A DNA stretch of 64,000 bases, taken from the NCBI GenBank assembly GCA_037013495.1, contig CM072801.1:88893816-88957815 (forward strand). The letters run 5' to 3'. Below, one piece after another: positions 1 to 11,144 of the stretch (within the stretch, counting starts at the first letter, position 1; each line of letters starts with the position of its first letter). A program made the translations under genes and the position numbers. The DNA comes from Hippophae tibetana (lineage: Eukaryota; Streptophyta; Magnoliopsida; Rosales; Elaeagnaceae). Below the pieces are notes generated by a model. It was not told the origin of the DNA. It did no database searches and saw nothing but the letters and a program-made list of their open reading frames with translations.

Positions 1-87
1 AAGAAAACTATCAAAGAACAAATTTTTATAAATCGAAAATTCAAACAATAGATAAATAAAGATAGATACACCATTTTCAACAACCAA

Positions 88-100
88 GGCTATGATACCA
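88..100 (-). other. Primer-binding-site-like box (possible LTR-element fossil)
   Basis: On the minus strand this reads TGGTATCATAGCC, agreeing at 12 of 13 positions with the start of the primer-binding site that plant LTR retrotransposons use to pair with initiator-methionine tRNA. It recurs once per monomer in zeta, beta and gamma classes; alpha, delta and epsilon have less similar versions. A 'CA' lies 5 bp upstream on the minus strand, a possible LTR end. A purine-rich run on the same strand (plus-strand 465-480) might be a relic of a polypurine tract. No gag, pol or second LTR is recognisable, so this is at most a very degraded fragment, and the match may be chance. Confidence 0.3.
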
Positions 101-356
101 AACAATGCAAATCCTTTTGGAGGACACCATATGTACCTAGGAACACAAAGAATAAGAAAGGTTGAATTGCTTAGAACATGGTTAAGATGATAGAATTGGA
201 ATCCCAAAGAACAAGAATAGAAAACAAGGTAATAGGGTGCGACCAAATTTTAAGACGTCTATAAGTAGTGTAAACGATGGAATCTTTGTTAAAATATGAG
301 AATAGAGAAACTACTAATATAGTGTGTTTTTTATGTAAGGAAACATATTTCGATTT

Positions 357-374
357 GATATATTATAATAGTCG
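357..374. other. Invariant AT-rich core box (representative copy)
   Basis: The 18-bp string 'gatatattataatagtcg' sits near the middle of each monomer, in both A-type and beta/gamma-type second halves, although the flanks differ strongly between types. Across about 98 copies I saw only isolated exceptions: near 1012 and 2322 ('catatatta'), 11440 ('ggatatatt'), 34210 ('tagtagtttc'), 38101 ('atcataat'), 46547 ('acaatagtcg'), and 4301 and 61519 ('tagtccttt'). A sequence kept while its surroundings change could be a protein-binding or DNA-structure site. It could also be chance plus homogenisation. It does not match the consensus for the mammalian CENP-B box. Confidence 0.6.
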
Positions 375-464
375 TTTCGATATACGAGTCAAAAGTTTTA
401 ACAATTTACATTTTCAACGCCAATTGTTAACTCCTTTTTGTTTTGAAATTGTGAACTGCAGAAA

Positions 465-480
465 CTTTCTTTCTTTTTTC
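465..480. other. Conserved pyrimidine tract (representative copy)
   Basis: The run 'ctttctttcttttttc' occurs at this place in nearly every monomer, about 90 bp after the core box. The variant form 'ctttcttgtttttttc' marks a sub-lineage at 5046, 42744, 53151, 55103, 57711, 60311, 62265 and 62919. It is the longest single-strand-biased tract in the monomer. It may stiffen or bend DNA, or reflect an ancestral polypurine tract on the other strand; neither can be shown here. Confidence 0.55.
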
Positions 481-3400
481 AAAAACCTAGATAGGTTGAA
501 CACAAAAATGAAATAACGAGAAAAAAATACCGTGAAAGTAAGGAAAGCTACGAAATGAAATCCAAATAGGAAAAAAATGACATCAAAATTGAAAGAAAAC
601 ACTCGACTTGAAGGACACAATTTCATTCTTTTTTCTGATTTCTGGCTTAAGAAAGAAGAAAACTATCAAAGGACAAATTTTTATAAATCGAAAATTCAAA
701 CAATAGATAAATAAAGATAGATACACCATTTTCAACAACCAAGGCTATGATACCAAGCAATGCAAATCCTTTTGGAGGACACCATATGTACCTAGAAACA
801 CAAAGAATAAGAAAGGTTGAATTGCTTAGAACATGGTTAAGATGATAGAATTGGAATCCGAAAGAACAAGAATAGAAAACAAGGTAATAGGGTGCGACCA
901 AATTTTAAGACGTCTATAAGTAGTGTAAACGATGGAATCTTTGTTAAAATATGAGAATAGAGAAACTACTAATATAGTGTGTTTTTTATGTAAGGAAACA
1001 TATTTCGATTTCATATATTATAATAGTCGTTACGATATACGAGTCAAAAGTTATAACAATTTACAGTTTCAACCCCAATTGATAACTTCTTTTTGTTTTG
1101 AAATTGTGAACTGCTGAAACTTTCTTTCTTTTTTCAAAAGCATAGATAGGTTGAAAACAAAAAGGAAATAACGTGAAAAAAATTCGGTGAAACTAAGGAA
1201 TGCTACCAAATGAAATCCAAATAGGAAAAGAATGACAACAAAATTGAAAGAAAACACTCGACTTGAAGGACACAATTTAATTCTTTTTTCTGATTTCTAA
1301 CTTAAGAAAGAAGAAAACAATCAAAGGGAAAATTTTTATAAATTTAAAATTCAAACAATAGATAAATAAAGATAGATACACCATTTTCAACAACCAAGGC
1401 TATGATACCAAACAATGCAAATCCTTTTGGAGGACAACATATGTACCTAGGAACTCAAAGAATAAGAGAGGTTGAATTGCTTAAAACAAGGTTAAGATGA
1501 TAGAATTGGAATCCGAAAGAACAAGAATAGAAAACAAGGTAATAGGGTGCGACCAAATTTCAAGACGTCTATAAGTAGTGCAAACGATGGAATCTTTGTT
1601 AAAATATGAGAATAGAAAAACTACTCCTATAGTGTGTTTTTTATGTAAGGAAACATATTTCGATTTGATATATTATAATAGTCGTTTCGATATACGAGTC
1701 AAAAGTTTTAACAATTTACATTTTCAACGCCAATTGTTAACTCCTTTTTGTTTTGAAATTGTGAACTGCAGAAACTTTCTTTCTTTTTTCAAAAACCTAG
1801 ATAGGTTGAACACAAAAATGAAATAACGAGAAAAAAATACCGTGAAAGTAAGGAAAGCTACGAAATGAAATCCAAATAGGAAAAAAATGACATCAAAATT
1901 GAAAGAAAACACTCGACTTGAAGGACACAATTTCATTCTTTTTTCTGATTTCTGGCTTAAGAAAGAAGAAAACTATCAAAGGACAAATTTTTATAAATCG
2001 AAAATTCAAACAATAGATAAATAAAGATAGATACACCATTTTCAACAACCAAGGCTATGATACCAAGCAATGCAAATCCTTTTGGAGGACACCATATGTA
2101 CCTAGAAACACAAAGAATAAGAAAGGTTGAATTGCTTAGAACATGGTTAAGATGATAGAATTGGAATCCGAAAGAACAAGAATAGAAAACAAGGTAATAG
2201 GGTGCGACCAAATTTTAAGACGTCTATAAGTAGTGTAAACGATGGAATCTTTGTTAAAATATGAGAATAGAGAAACTACTAATATAGTGTGTTTTTTATG
2301 TAAGGAAACATATTTCGATTTCATATATTATAATAGTCGTTACGATATACGAGTCAAAAGTTATAACAATTTACAGTTTCAACCCCAATTGATAACTTCT
2401 TTTTGTTTTGAAATTGTGAACTGCTGAAACTTTCTTTCTTTTTTCAAAAGCATAGATAGGTTGAAAACAAAAAGGAAATAACGTGAAAAAAATTCGGTGA
2501 AACTAAGGAATGCTACCAAATGAAATCCAAATAGGAAAAGAATGACAACAAAATTGAAAGAAAACACTCGACTTGAAGGACACAATTTAATTCTTTTTTC
2601 TGATTTCTAACTTAAGAAAGAAGAAAACAATCAAAGGGAAAATTTTTATAAATTTAAAATTCAAACAATAGATAAATAAAGATAGATACACCATTTTCAA
2701 CAACCAAGGCTATGATACCAAACAATGCAAATCCTTTTGGAGGACAACATATGTACCTAGGAACTCAAAGAATAAGAGAGGTTGAATTGCTTAAAACAAG
2801 GTTAAGATGATAGAATTGGAATCCGAAAGAACAAGAATAGAAAACAAGGTAATAGGGTGCGACCAAATTTCAAGACGTCTATAAGTAGTGCAAACGATGG
2901 AATCTTTGTTAAAATATGAGAATAGAAAAACTACTCCTATAGTGTGTTTTTTATGTAAGGAAACATATTTCGATTTGATATATTATAATAGTCGTTTCGA
3001 TATACGAGTCAAAAGTTATAACAATTTACAGTTTCAACCCCAATTGATAACTTCTTTTTGTTTTGAAATTGTGAACTGTAGAAAGTTTCTTTCTTTTTTC
3101 AAAAGCATAGATAGGTTGAACACAAAAATGAAAGAACGTGAAAAAAATTCGGTGAAACTAAGGAATGCTACGAAATGAAATCCAAATAGGAATAGAATGA
3201 CAACAAAATTGAAAGAAAACACTCGACTTGAAGAACACAATTTCATTCTTTTTTCTGATTTCTAACTTAAGAAAGAAGAAAACAATCAAAGGACAAATTT
3301 TTATAAATTTTAAATTCAAACAATAGATAAATAAAGATAGATACACCATTTTCAACAACCCAAGCTATTATACCAAACAATACAAATCCTTTTGGAGGAC

Positions 3401-5286
3401 AACATATGTACCTAGGAACTCAAAGAATAAGAAAGTTGAATTGCTTAAAACATGGTTAAGATGATAGAATTGGAATCTGAAAGAACAAGAATAGAAAACA
3501 AGGTAATAGGGTGCGACCAAATTTTAAGACGTCTATAAGTAGTGTAAACGATGGAATCTTTGTTAAAATATGATAATAGAAAAACTACTCCTATAGTGTG
3601 TTTTTTATGTAAGGAAACATATTTCGATTTGATATATTATAATAGTCGTTTCGATATACGAGTCAAAAGTTATAACAATTTATAGTTTTAACCCCAATTG
3701 ATAACTTCTTTTTGTTTTGAAATTGTGAACTGCAGAAACTTTCTTTCTTTTTTCAAAAACATAGATAGGTTGAACACAAAAATGAAATAACGAGAAAAAA
3801 TACCGTGATAGTAAGGAAAGCTACGAAATGAAATCCAAATAGGAAAAATATGACATCAAAATTGAAAGAAAACACTCGACTTGAAGGACACAATTTAATT
3901 CTTTTTTCTGATTTCTAGCTTAAGAAAGAAGAAAACTATCAAAGGAAAAAAATTTATAAATCGAAAATTCAAACAATAGATAAATAAAGATAGATACACC
4001 ATTTTCAACAACCAAGGCTATGATACCAAACAATGCAAATCCTTTTGGAGGACAACATATGAACCTAGGAACTCAAAGAATAAGAAAGGTTGAATTGCTT
4101 AAAACATGGTTAAGATGATAGAATTGGAATCCGAAAGAATAAGAATAGAAAACAAGGTAATAGGGTGCGACCAAATTTTAAGACGTCTATAAGTAGTGTA
4201 AACGATGGAATCTTTGTTAAAATATGAGAATAGAAAAACTACTCCTATAGTGTGTTTTTTATGTAAGGAAACATATTTCGATTTGATATATTATAATAGT
4301 CCTTTCGAAATACGAGTCAAAAGTTATAACAATTTACAGTTTCAACCCCAATTGATAACTTCTTTTTGTTTTGAAATTGTGAACTGTAGAAACTTTCTTT
4401 CTTTTTTCAAAAACATAGATAGGTTGAACACAAAAATGAAATAACGAGAAAAAATACCGTGATAGTAAGGAAAGCTACGAAATGAAATCCAAATAGGAAA
4501 AATATGACATCAAAATTGAAAGATAACACTCGACTTGAAAGACACAATTAAATTCTTTTTTCTGATTTCTAGCTTAAGAAAGTAGAAAACTATCAAAGGA
4601 CAAATTTTTATAAATCGAAAATTCAAACAATAGATAAATAAAGATAGATACACCATTTTCAACAACCAAAGCTATGATACCAAACAATGCAAATCCTTTT
4701 GGAGGACAACATATGTAACTAGGAACTCAAAGATTAAGAACGTTGAATTGCTAAAAACATGGTTAAGATGATAGAATTGGATTCTGAAAGAACAAGAATA
4801 GAAAACTAAGCAATAGGGTGCGACCAAATTTCAAGACGTCTGTAAGTGGTATAAACTATGGAATCTGGGTTAAAATATGAGAATAGAAAAACTACTCCTA
4901 TAGTGTGTTTTTTGTGTATGGAAACATATTTCGATTTGATATATTATAATAGTCGTTTCAATATACGAGTTAAAAGTTATAACAATTTACAGTTTCAACC
5001 CCAATTGATAACTTCTTTTTGTTTTGAAATTGTGAACTGGTGTAACTTTCTTGTTTTTTTCAAAAACATAGATAGGTTGAACATGAAAATGAAATAACTA
5101 GAAAAAAAACCGTGAATGTAAGGAAAGCTAAGAAATGAAATCCAAATAGGAAAAGAATGACAACAAAATTGAAAGAAAACACTCGACTTGAAGGACACAA
5201 TTTAATTCTTTTTTCTGAATTCTAACTTAAGAAAGAGGAAAACTATCAAAGGACAATTTTTTATAAATCTAAAATTCAAAACAATA

Positions 5287-8200
5287 GATAAATAGAGATA
5301 GATAAACCATTTTCAGCAACGAAGGCTATGATTCCAAACAATGCAAATCCTTTTCGCGGATAACAAATGTACCTAGGAACACAACGAATAAGAAAGGATT
5401 GCTTAAAACATGGTTAAGATGATAGAATTGGAATCCGAAAGAACAAGAATAGAAAACTAGGCAATAGGGTGCGACCAAATTTTAAGATTTCTATAAGTAG
5501 TATAAACTACGGAATCTGGATTAAAATATGAGGATTGGAAAACCACTGCTATAGCTTTTTATGTATCGAAACATGCTTCGATTTGATATATTATAATAGT
5601 CGTTTCGATATACGAGTTAAAGTTATAACAATTTACAGTTTCAACCCCAATTAATAACTTCTTTTCATTTTGAATTGTGAAATGCAGAAACTTTCTTTCT
5701 TTTTTCAAAAACATAGATAGGTTGAACAGAAAAATGAAATAACGAGAAAAAATACCGTGAAAGTAAGGAAAGCTACGAAATGAAATCCAAATAGGAAAAG
5801 AATGACAACAAATTCGAAAGAAAACACTTCACTTGAAGGACATAATTTAATTCTTTTTTCTGATTTCAAACTTAAGAAAGAAGAAAACAATCAAAGGACA
5901 ATTTTTTATAAATCTAAAATTCAAACAATAGATAAATAAAGATAGATACACCATTTTTAGCAACTAAGGCTATTATACCAATCAATGCAAATCCTTATGG
6001 AGGACAACAGATGTACCTAGGAACTCAAAGAATAAGAAAGGTTGAATTGCTTAAAACATAGGTAAGATGATAGAATTGGAATCCGAAAGAACAAGAATAG
6101 AAAACAAGGTAATAGGGTGCGACCAAATTTTAACACGTCTATAAGTATTGTAAACGATGCAATCTGGGTTAAAATATTAGAATAGAAAAAATACTCGTAT
6201 AGTGTGTTTTTTTTATGTATGGAAACATATTTCGATTTGATATATTATAATAGTCGTTTCGATATACGAGTCAAAAGTTATAACAATTTACAGTTTCAAC
6301 GCCAATTGTTAACTTCTTTTTGTTTTGAAATTGTGAACTGCAGAAACTTTCTTTCTTTTTTCAAAAGCATAGATAGGTTGAACACAAAAATGAAATAACG
6401 TGAAAAAAATTCGGTGAAACTAAGGAATGCTACGAAATGAAATCCAAATAGGAAAAGAATGACAACAAAATTGAAAGAAAACACTCGACTTGAAGGACAC
6501 AATTTAATTCTTTTTTCTGATTTCTAACTAAAGAAAGAAGAAAACAATCAAAGGACAAATTTTTATAAATCTAAAATTCAAACAATAGATAAATAAAGAT
6601 AGATACACCATTTTCAACAACCAAGGATATTATAGCAAACAATACAAATCCTTTTGGAGGAAAACATATGTACCTAGGAACTAAAAGATTAAGAAAGTTG
6701 AATTGCTTAAAACATGGTTAAGATGATAGAATTGGATTCCGAAAGAACAAGAATAGAAAACTATCAAATAGGGTGCGACCAAATTTGAAGACATCTGTAA
6801 GTAGTATAAACTACGGAATCTGGGTTAAAATATGAGAATAGAAAAACTACTCCTATAGTGTGTTTTTTATGTATGGAAACATATTTCGATATGATATATT
6901 ATAATAGTCGTTTCAATATACGAGTTAAAAGTTATAACAATTTACAGTTTCAACCCCAATTGATAACTTCTTTTAGTTTTGAAATTGTGAACTGCAGAAA
7001 CTTTCTTTCTTTTTTCAAAAACATAGATAGGTTGAACACAAAAATGAAATAACGTGAAAAAAATTCGGTGAAACTAAGGAATGCTACGAAATGAAATCCA
7101 AATAGGAAAAGAATGACAACCAAATTGAAATAAAACACTCCACTTGAAGGTGACAATTTAATTCTTTTTTCTGATTTCTAACTAAAGAAAGAAGAAAACA
7201 ATCAAAGGACAAATTTTTATAAATCTAAAATTCAAACAATAGATAAATAAAGATAGATACACCATTTTCAACAACCAAGGCTATTATACCAAACAATACA
7301 AATCCTTTTGGAGGACAACATATGTACCTAGGAACTCAAAGAATAAGAAAGTTGAATTGCTTAATACATGGTTAAGATGATAGAATTGTAATCCGAAAGA
7401 ACAAGAATAGAAAAACAAGGTAATAGGGTGCGACCAGATTTTAGGACGTCTATAAGTAGTGTAAACGTTGGAATCTGGGTTAAAATATGAGAATAGAAAA
7501 ACTAGTCCTATAGTGAGTTTTTTATGTATGGAAATATATTTCGATTTGATATATTATAATAGTCGTTTCGATGTACGAGTCAAAAGTGATAACAATTTAC
7601 AGTTTCAACCCCAATTGATAACTTTGTTTTGTTTTGAAATTGTGAACTGCAGAAACTTTCTTTCTTTTTTCAAAAACATAGATAGGTTGAACACAATAAT
7701 GAAATAACGAGAAAAAATACCGTGAAAGTAAGGAAAGCTACGAAATGAAATCCAAATAGGAAAAATATGACATCAAAATTGAAAGAAAACACTAGACTTG
7801 AAGGACACAATTTAATTCTTTTTTCTAATTTCTGGCTTAAGAAAGAAGAAAACTATCAAAGGACAAATTTTTATAAATCGAAAATTCAAACAATAGATAA
7901 ATAAAGATAGATACACCATTTTCAACAACCAAGCCTATGATACCAAAAAATTCAAATCCTTTTCACGGAAAACATATGTACCTAGGAACAGAAAGAATAA
8001 GAAAGGATTGCTTAAAACATGGTTAAGATGATAGAATTGGAATCCGAAAGAACAAGAATAGAAAACTAGGCAATAGGGTGCGACCAAATTTTAAGATGTC
8101 TGTAAGTAGTATAAACTACGGAATCTGGATTAAAATATGATGATTGCAAAACGACTGCTATAGCTTTTTATGTATCGAAACGTGCTTCGATTTGATATAT

Positions 8201-11144
8201 TATAATAGTCGTTTCGATATACGAGTCAAAAGTTATACCAATTTACAGTTTTAACCCCAATTGATAACTTCTTTTTATTTTGAAATTGTGAACAACAGAA
8301 ACTTTCTTTCTTTTTTCAAAAACATAGATAGGTTGAACACAAAAATCAAATAACGAGAAAAAGTACCGTGAAAGTAAGGAAAGCTACGAAATGAAATCCA
8401 AATAGGAAAAGAATGACAACAAAATTGAAAGAAAACACTCCACTTGAAGGTGACAATTTAATTCTTTTTTCTGATTTCAAGCTGAAGAAAGAAGAAAACA
8501 ATCAAAGGACAAAGTTTTATAAATCAAAAATTCAAACAATAGATAAATAAAGATAGATACACCATTTTCAACAACGAAGGCTATGATACCAAACAATGCA
8601 AATCCTTTTGGAGGACAACATATGTACCTAGGAACTCAAAGATTAAGAAAGTTGAATTGCTAAAAACATGGTTAAGATGGTAGAATTGGAATCTGAAAGA
8701 ACAAGAATAGAAAATTAACAAATAGGGTGCGACCAAATTTTAAGATGTCTATAAGTAGTATAAACTACGGAATCTGGATTAAAATATGATGATTGCAAAA
8801 CGACTGCTATAGCTTTTTATGTATCGAAACGTGCTTCGATTTGATATATTATAATAGTCGTTTCGATATACGAGTCAAAAGTTATAACAATTTACAGTTT
8901 TAACCCCAATTGATAACTTCTTTTTATTTTGAAATTGTGAACAAGAGAAACTTTCTTTCTTTTTTCAAAAACATAGATAGGTTGAACACAAAAATCAAAT
9001 AACGAGAAAAGTACCGTGAAAGTAAGGAAAGCTACGAAATGAAATCCAAATAGGAAAAGAATGACAACAAAATTGAAAGAAAACAGTCCACTTGAAGGAC
9101 ACAATTTAATTCTTTTTTCTGATTTCAAACATAAGAAAGAAGAAAACAATCAAATGACAAATTTTTATAAATCTAAAATTCAAACAATAGATAAATAAAG
9201 ATAGATACACCATTTTCAACAACCAAGGCTATTATACCAAACAATACAAATCCTTTTGGAGGACAACATATGTACCTAGGAACTCAAAGAATAAGAAAGT
9301 TGAATTGCTTAATACATGGTTAAGATCATAGAATTGTAATCCGAAAGAACAAGAATAGAAAAACAAGGTAATAGGGTGCGACCAGATTTTAGGACGTCTA
9401 TAAGTAGTGTAAACGATGGAATCTGGGTTAAAATATGAGAATTGAAAAACTAGTCCTATAGTGAGTTTTTTATGTATGGAAATATATTTCGATTTGATAT
9501 ATTATAATAGTCGTTTCGATGTACGAGTCAAAAGTTATAACAATTTACAGTTTCAACCCCAATTGATAACTTCATTTTGTTTTGAAATTGTGAACTGTAG
9601 AAACTTTCTTTCTTTTTTCAAAAACATAGATAGGTGGAACACAATAATGAAATAACGAGAAAAAATACCGTGAAAGTAAGGAAAGCTACGAAATGAAATC
9701 CAAATAGGAAAAATATGACATTAAAATTGAAAGAAAACACTCGACTTGAAGGACACAATTTAATTCTTTTTTCTAATTTCTAGCTTAAGAAAGAAGAAAA
9801 CTATCAAAGGACAAATTTTTATAAATCGAAAATTCAAACAATAGATAAATAAAGATAGATACACCATTTTCAACAACCAAGCCTATGATACTAAACAATG
9901 CAAATCCTTTTCACGGAAAACATATGTACCTAGGAACAGAAAGAATAAGAAAGCATTGCTTAAAACATGGTTAAGATGATAGAATTGGAATCCGAAAGAA
10001 CAAGAATAGAAAACTAGGCAATAGGGTGCGACCAAATTTTAAGATGTCTATAAGTAGTATAAACTACGGAATCTGGATTAAAATATTATGATTGCAAAAC
10101 CACTGCTATAGCTTTTTATGTATCGAAACGTGCTTCGATTTGATATATTATAATAGTCGTTTCGATATACGAGTCAAAAGTTATAACAATTTACAGTTTT
10201 AACCCCAATTGATAACTTCTTTTTATTTTGAAATTGTGAACAAGAGAAACTTTCTTTCTTTTTTCAAAAACATAGATAGGTTGAACACAAAAATCAAATA
10301 ACGAGAAAAAGTACCGTGAAAGTAAGGAAAGCTACGAAATGAAATCCAAATAGGAAAAGAATGACAACAAAATTGAAAGAAAACACTCCACTTGAAGGTG
10401 ACAATTTAATTCTTTTTTCTGATTTCAAGCTGAAGAAAGAAGAAAACAATCAAAGGAAAAATTTTTATAAATCTAAAATTTAAACAATAGATAAATAAAG
10501 ATAGATACACCATTTTCAACAACCAAGGCTATGATACCAAACAATGCAAATCCTTTTGGAGGACAACATATGTACCTAGGAATTCAAAGAATAAGAAAGA
10601 TTGAATTGCTAAAAACATGATTAAGATGATAGAATTGGAATCTGAAAGAATAAGAATAGAAAACTAAGCAATAGGGTGCGACCAAATTTCAAGACGTCTG
10701 TAAGTAGTATAAACTACAGAATCTGGGTTAAAATATGAGAATAGAAAAACTAATCCAATAGTGTGTTTTTTATGTATGGAAACAAATTTCGATTTGATAT
10801 ATTATAATAGTCGTTTCGATATGCGAGTCAAAAGTTATAACAATTTACAGTTTCAACCCCAATTGATAACTTCTTTTTGTTTTGAAATTGTGAACTGCAG
10901 AAACTTTCTTTCTTTTTTCAAAAACATAGATAGGTTGTACACAAAAATGAAATAACGTGAAAAAAATTCGGTGCAACTAAGGAATGCTACGAAATGAAAT
11001 CCAAATAGGAAAAATATGACATCTAAATTGAAAGAAAACACTCGACTTGAAGGACACAATTCAATTCTTTTTTCTGATTTCTAACTTAAGAAAGAAGAAA
11101 ACAATCAAAGGACAAATTTTTATAAATCTAAAATTCAAACAATA
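5287..11144. repeat. Transitional block, 9 monomers of mixed class
   Basis: Monomer starts: 5287 (epsilon-like, 'gataaatagag'), 5931 (delta-like, 'caactaaggctatt'), 6588 (intermediate), 7242 (alpha), 7896 (beta), 8542 (gamma), 9190 (alpha), 9844 (beta), 10490 (gamma-like). Lengths are 644, 657, 654, 654, 646, 648, 654, 646 and 655. The alpha-beta-gamma series occurs twice (7242-9189 and 9190-11144, a period of about 1.95 kb), so a three-monomer repeat already exists here before the six-monomer form appears. The copies are less alike than the later HOR copies, which suggests greater age. Confidence 0.8.
8173..8219. other. 10-bp dyad around the core box (beta/gamma-type second half)
   Basis: The left arm 'tatcgaaacg' (8173-8182) and right arm 'cgtttcgata' (8210-8219) are perfect reverse complements. 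They are separated by 27 bp that contain most of the conserved core. The same dyad occurs at 8822-8831/8859-8868 and 38075-38084/38112-38121, and in most monomers carrying 'tgtatcgaaacgtgcttcg'. A-type monomers have 'tgtatggaaacatatttcg' instead and lose the left arm. Most epsilon second halves read 'tatcaaaacg', which weakens it. The structure could extrude as a cruciform or be bound by a dimer; both roles are inference. Confidence 0.65.

Larger units (their letters stand above)
318..3017. repeat. Perfect two-monomer tandem duplication (1310-bp period)
   Basis: Positions 318-1707 and 1628-3017 read the same at every base I compared, 1390 bp at an offset of exactly 1310 bp (two 655-bp monomers). 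The left limit is set by differences at 306 and 316-317 against 1616 and 1626-1627, and the right limit by the difference at 1708 against 3018. Private variants such as 'taccaagcaatgc', 'cctagaaacac', 'gtcgttacgatat' and 'aaaaaggaaataacg' occur in both copies. This is among the youngest events in the window, or an assembly duplication. Confidence 0.93.
1..5286. repeat. Zeta-class monomer block (8 monomers plus a 50-bp partial)
   Basis: Monomer starts are 51, 706, 1361, 2016, 2671, 3326, 3979 and 4633, with lengths 655, 655, 655, 655, 655, 653, 654 and 654. They share 'ttttggaggac', mostly 'gaaaggttgaattgc', and 'gacgtctataagtagtg' (the last one reads 'gacgtctgtaagtgg'). They lack the epsilon/beta features ('cgcgg', 'cacgg', 'aaggattgc'). 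This is the most length-uniform part of the window and is not arranged in the six-class order seen later. It may be an older or differently amplified subfamily, or the edge of another HOR domain to the left of the window; the sequence does not decide between these. Confidence 0.85.

Noticed and set aside
41-75. 'gataaataaagatagata' as a GATA microsatellite
   Set aside because: It has only a few imperfect units, is the same in every monomer, and does not vary in length as a microsatellite would.
237-251. 'gggtgcgaccaaatt' resembling the start of a 5S rRNA gene
   Set aside because: Only a handful of bases agree, and the rest of a 5S gene, including its internal control region, is absent.
357-374. 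Core box as a CENP-B box
   Set aside because: It lacks the TTCG...CGGGA pattern of the CENP-B box. It is recorded only as a conserved box of unknown function.
647-901. 84-codon minus-strand frame rich in hydrophobic residues, looking like a small membrane protein
   Set aside because: The hydrophobic content follows from T-rich codons. The frame exists only in the zeta copies and has an exact second copy at 1957-2211 because of the 1310-bp duplication.
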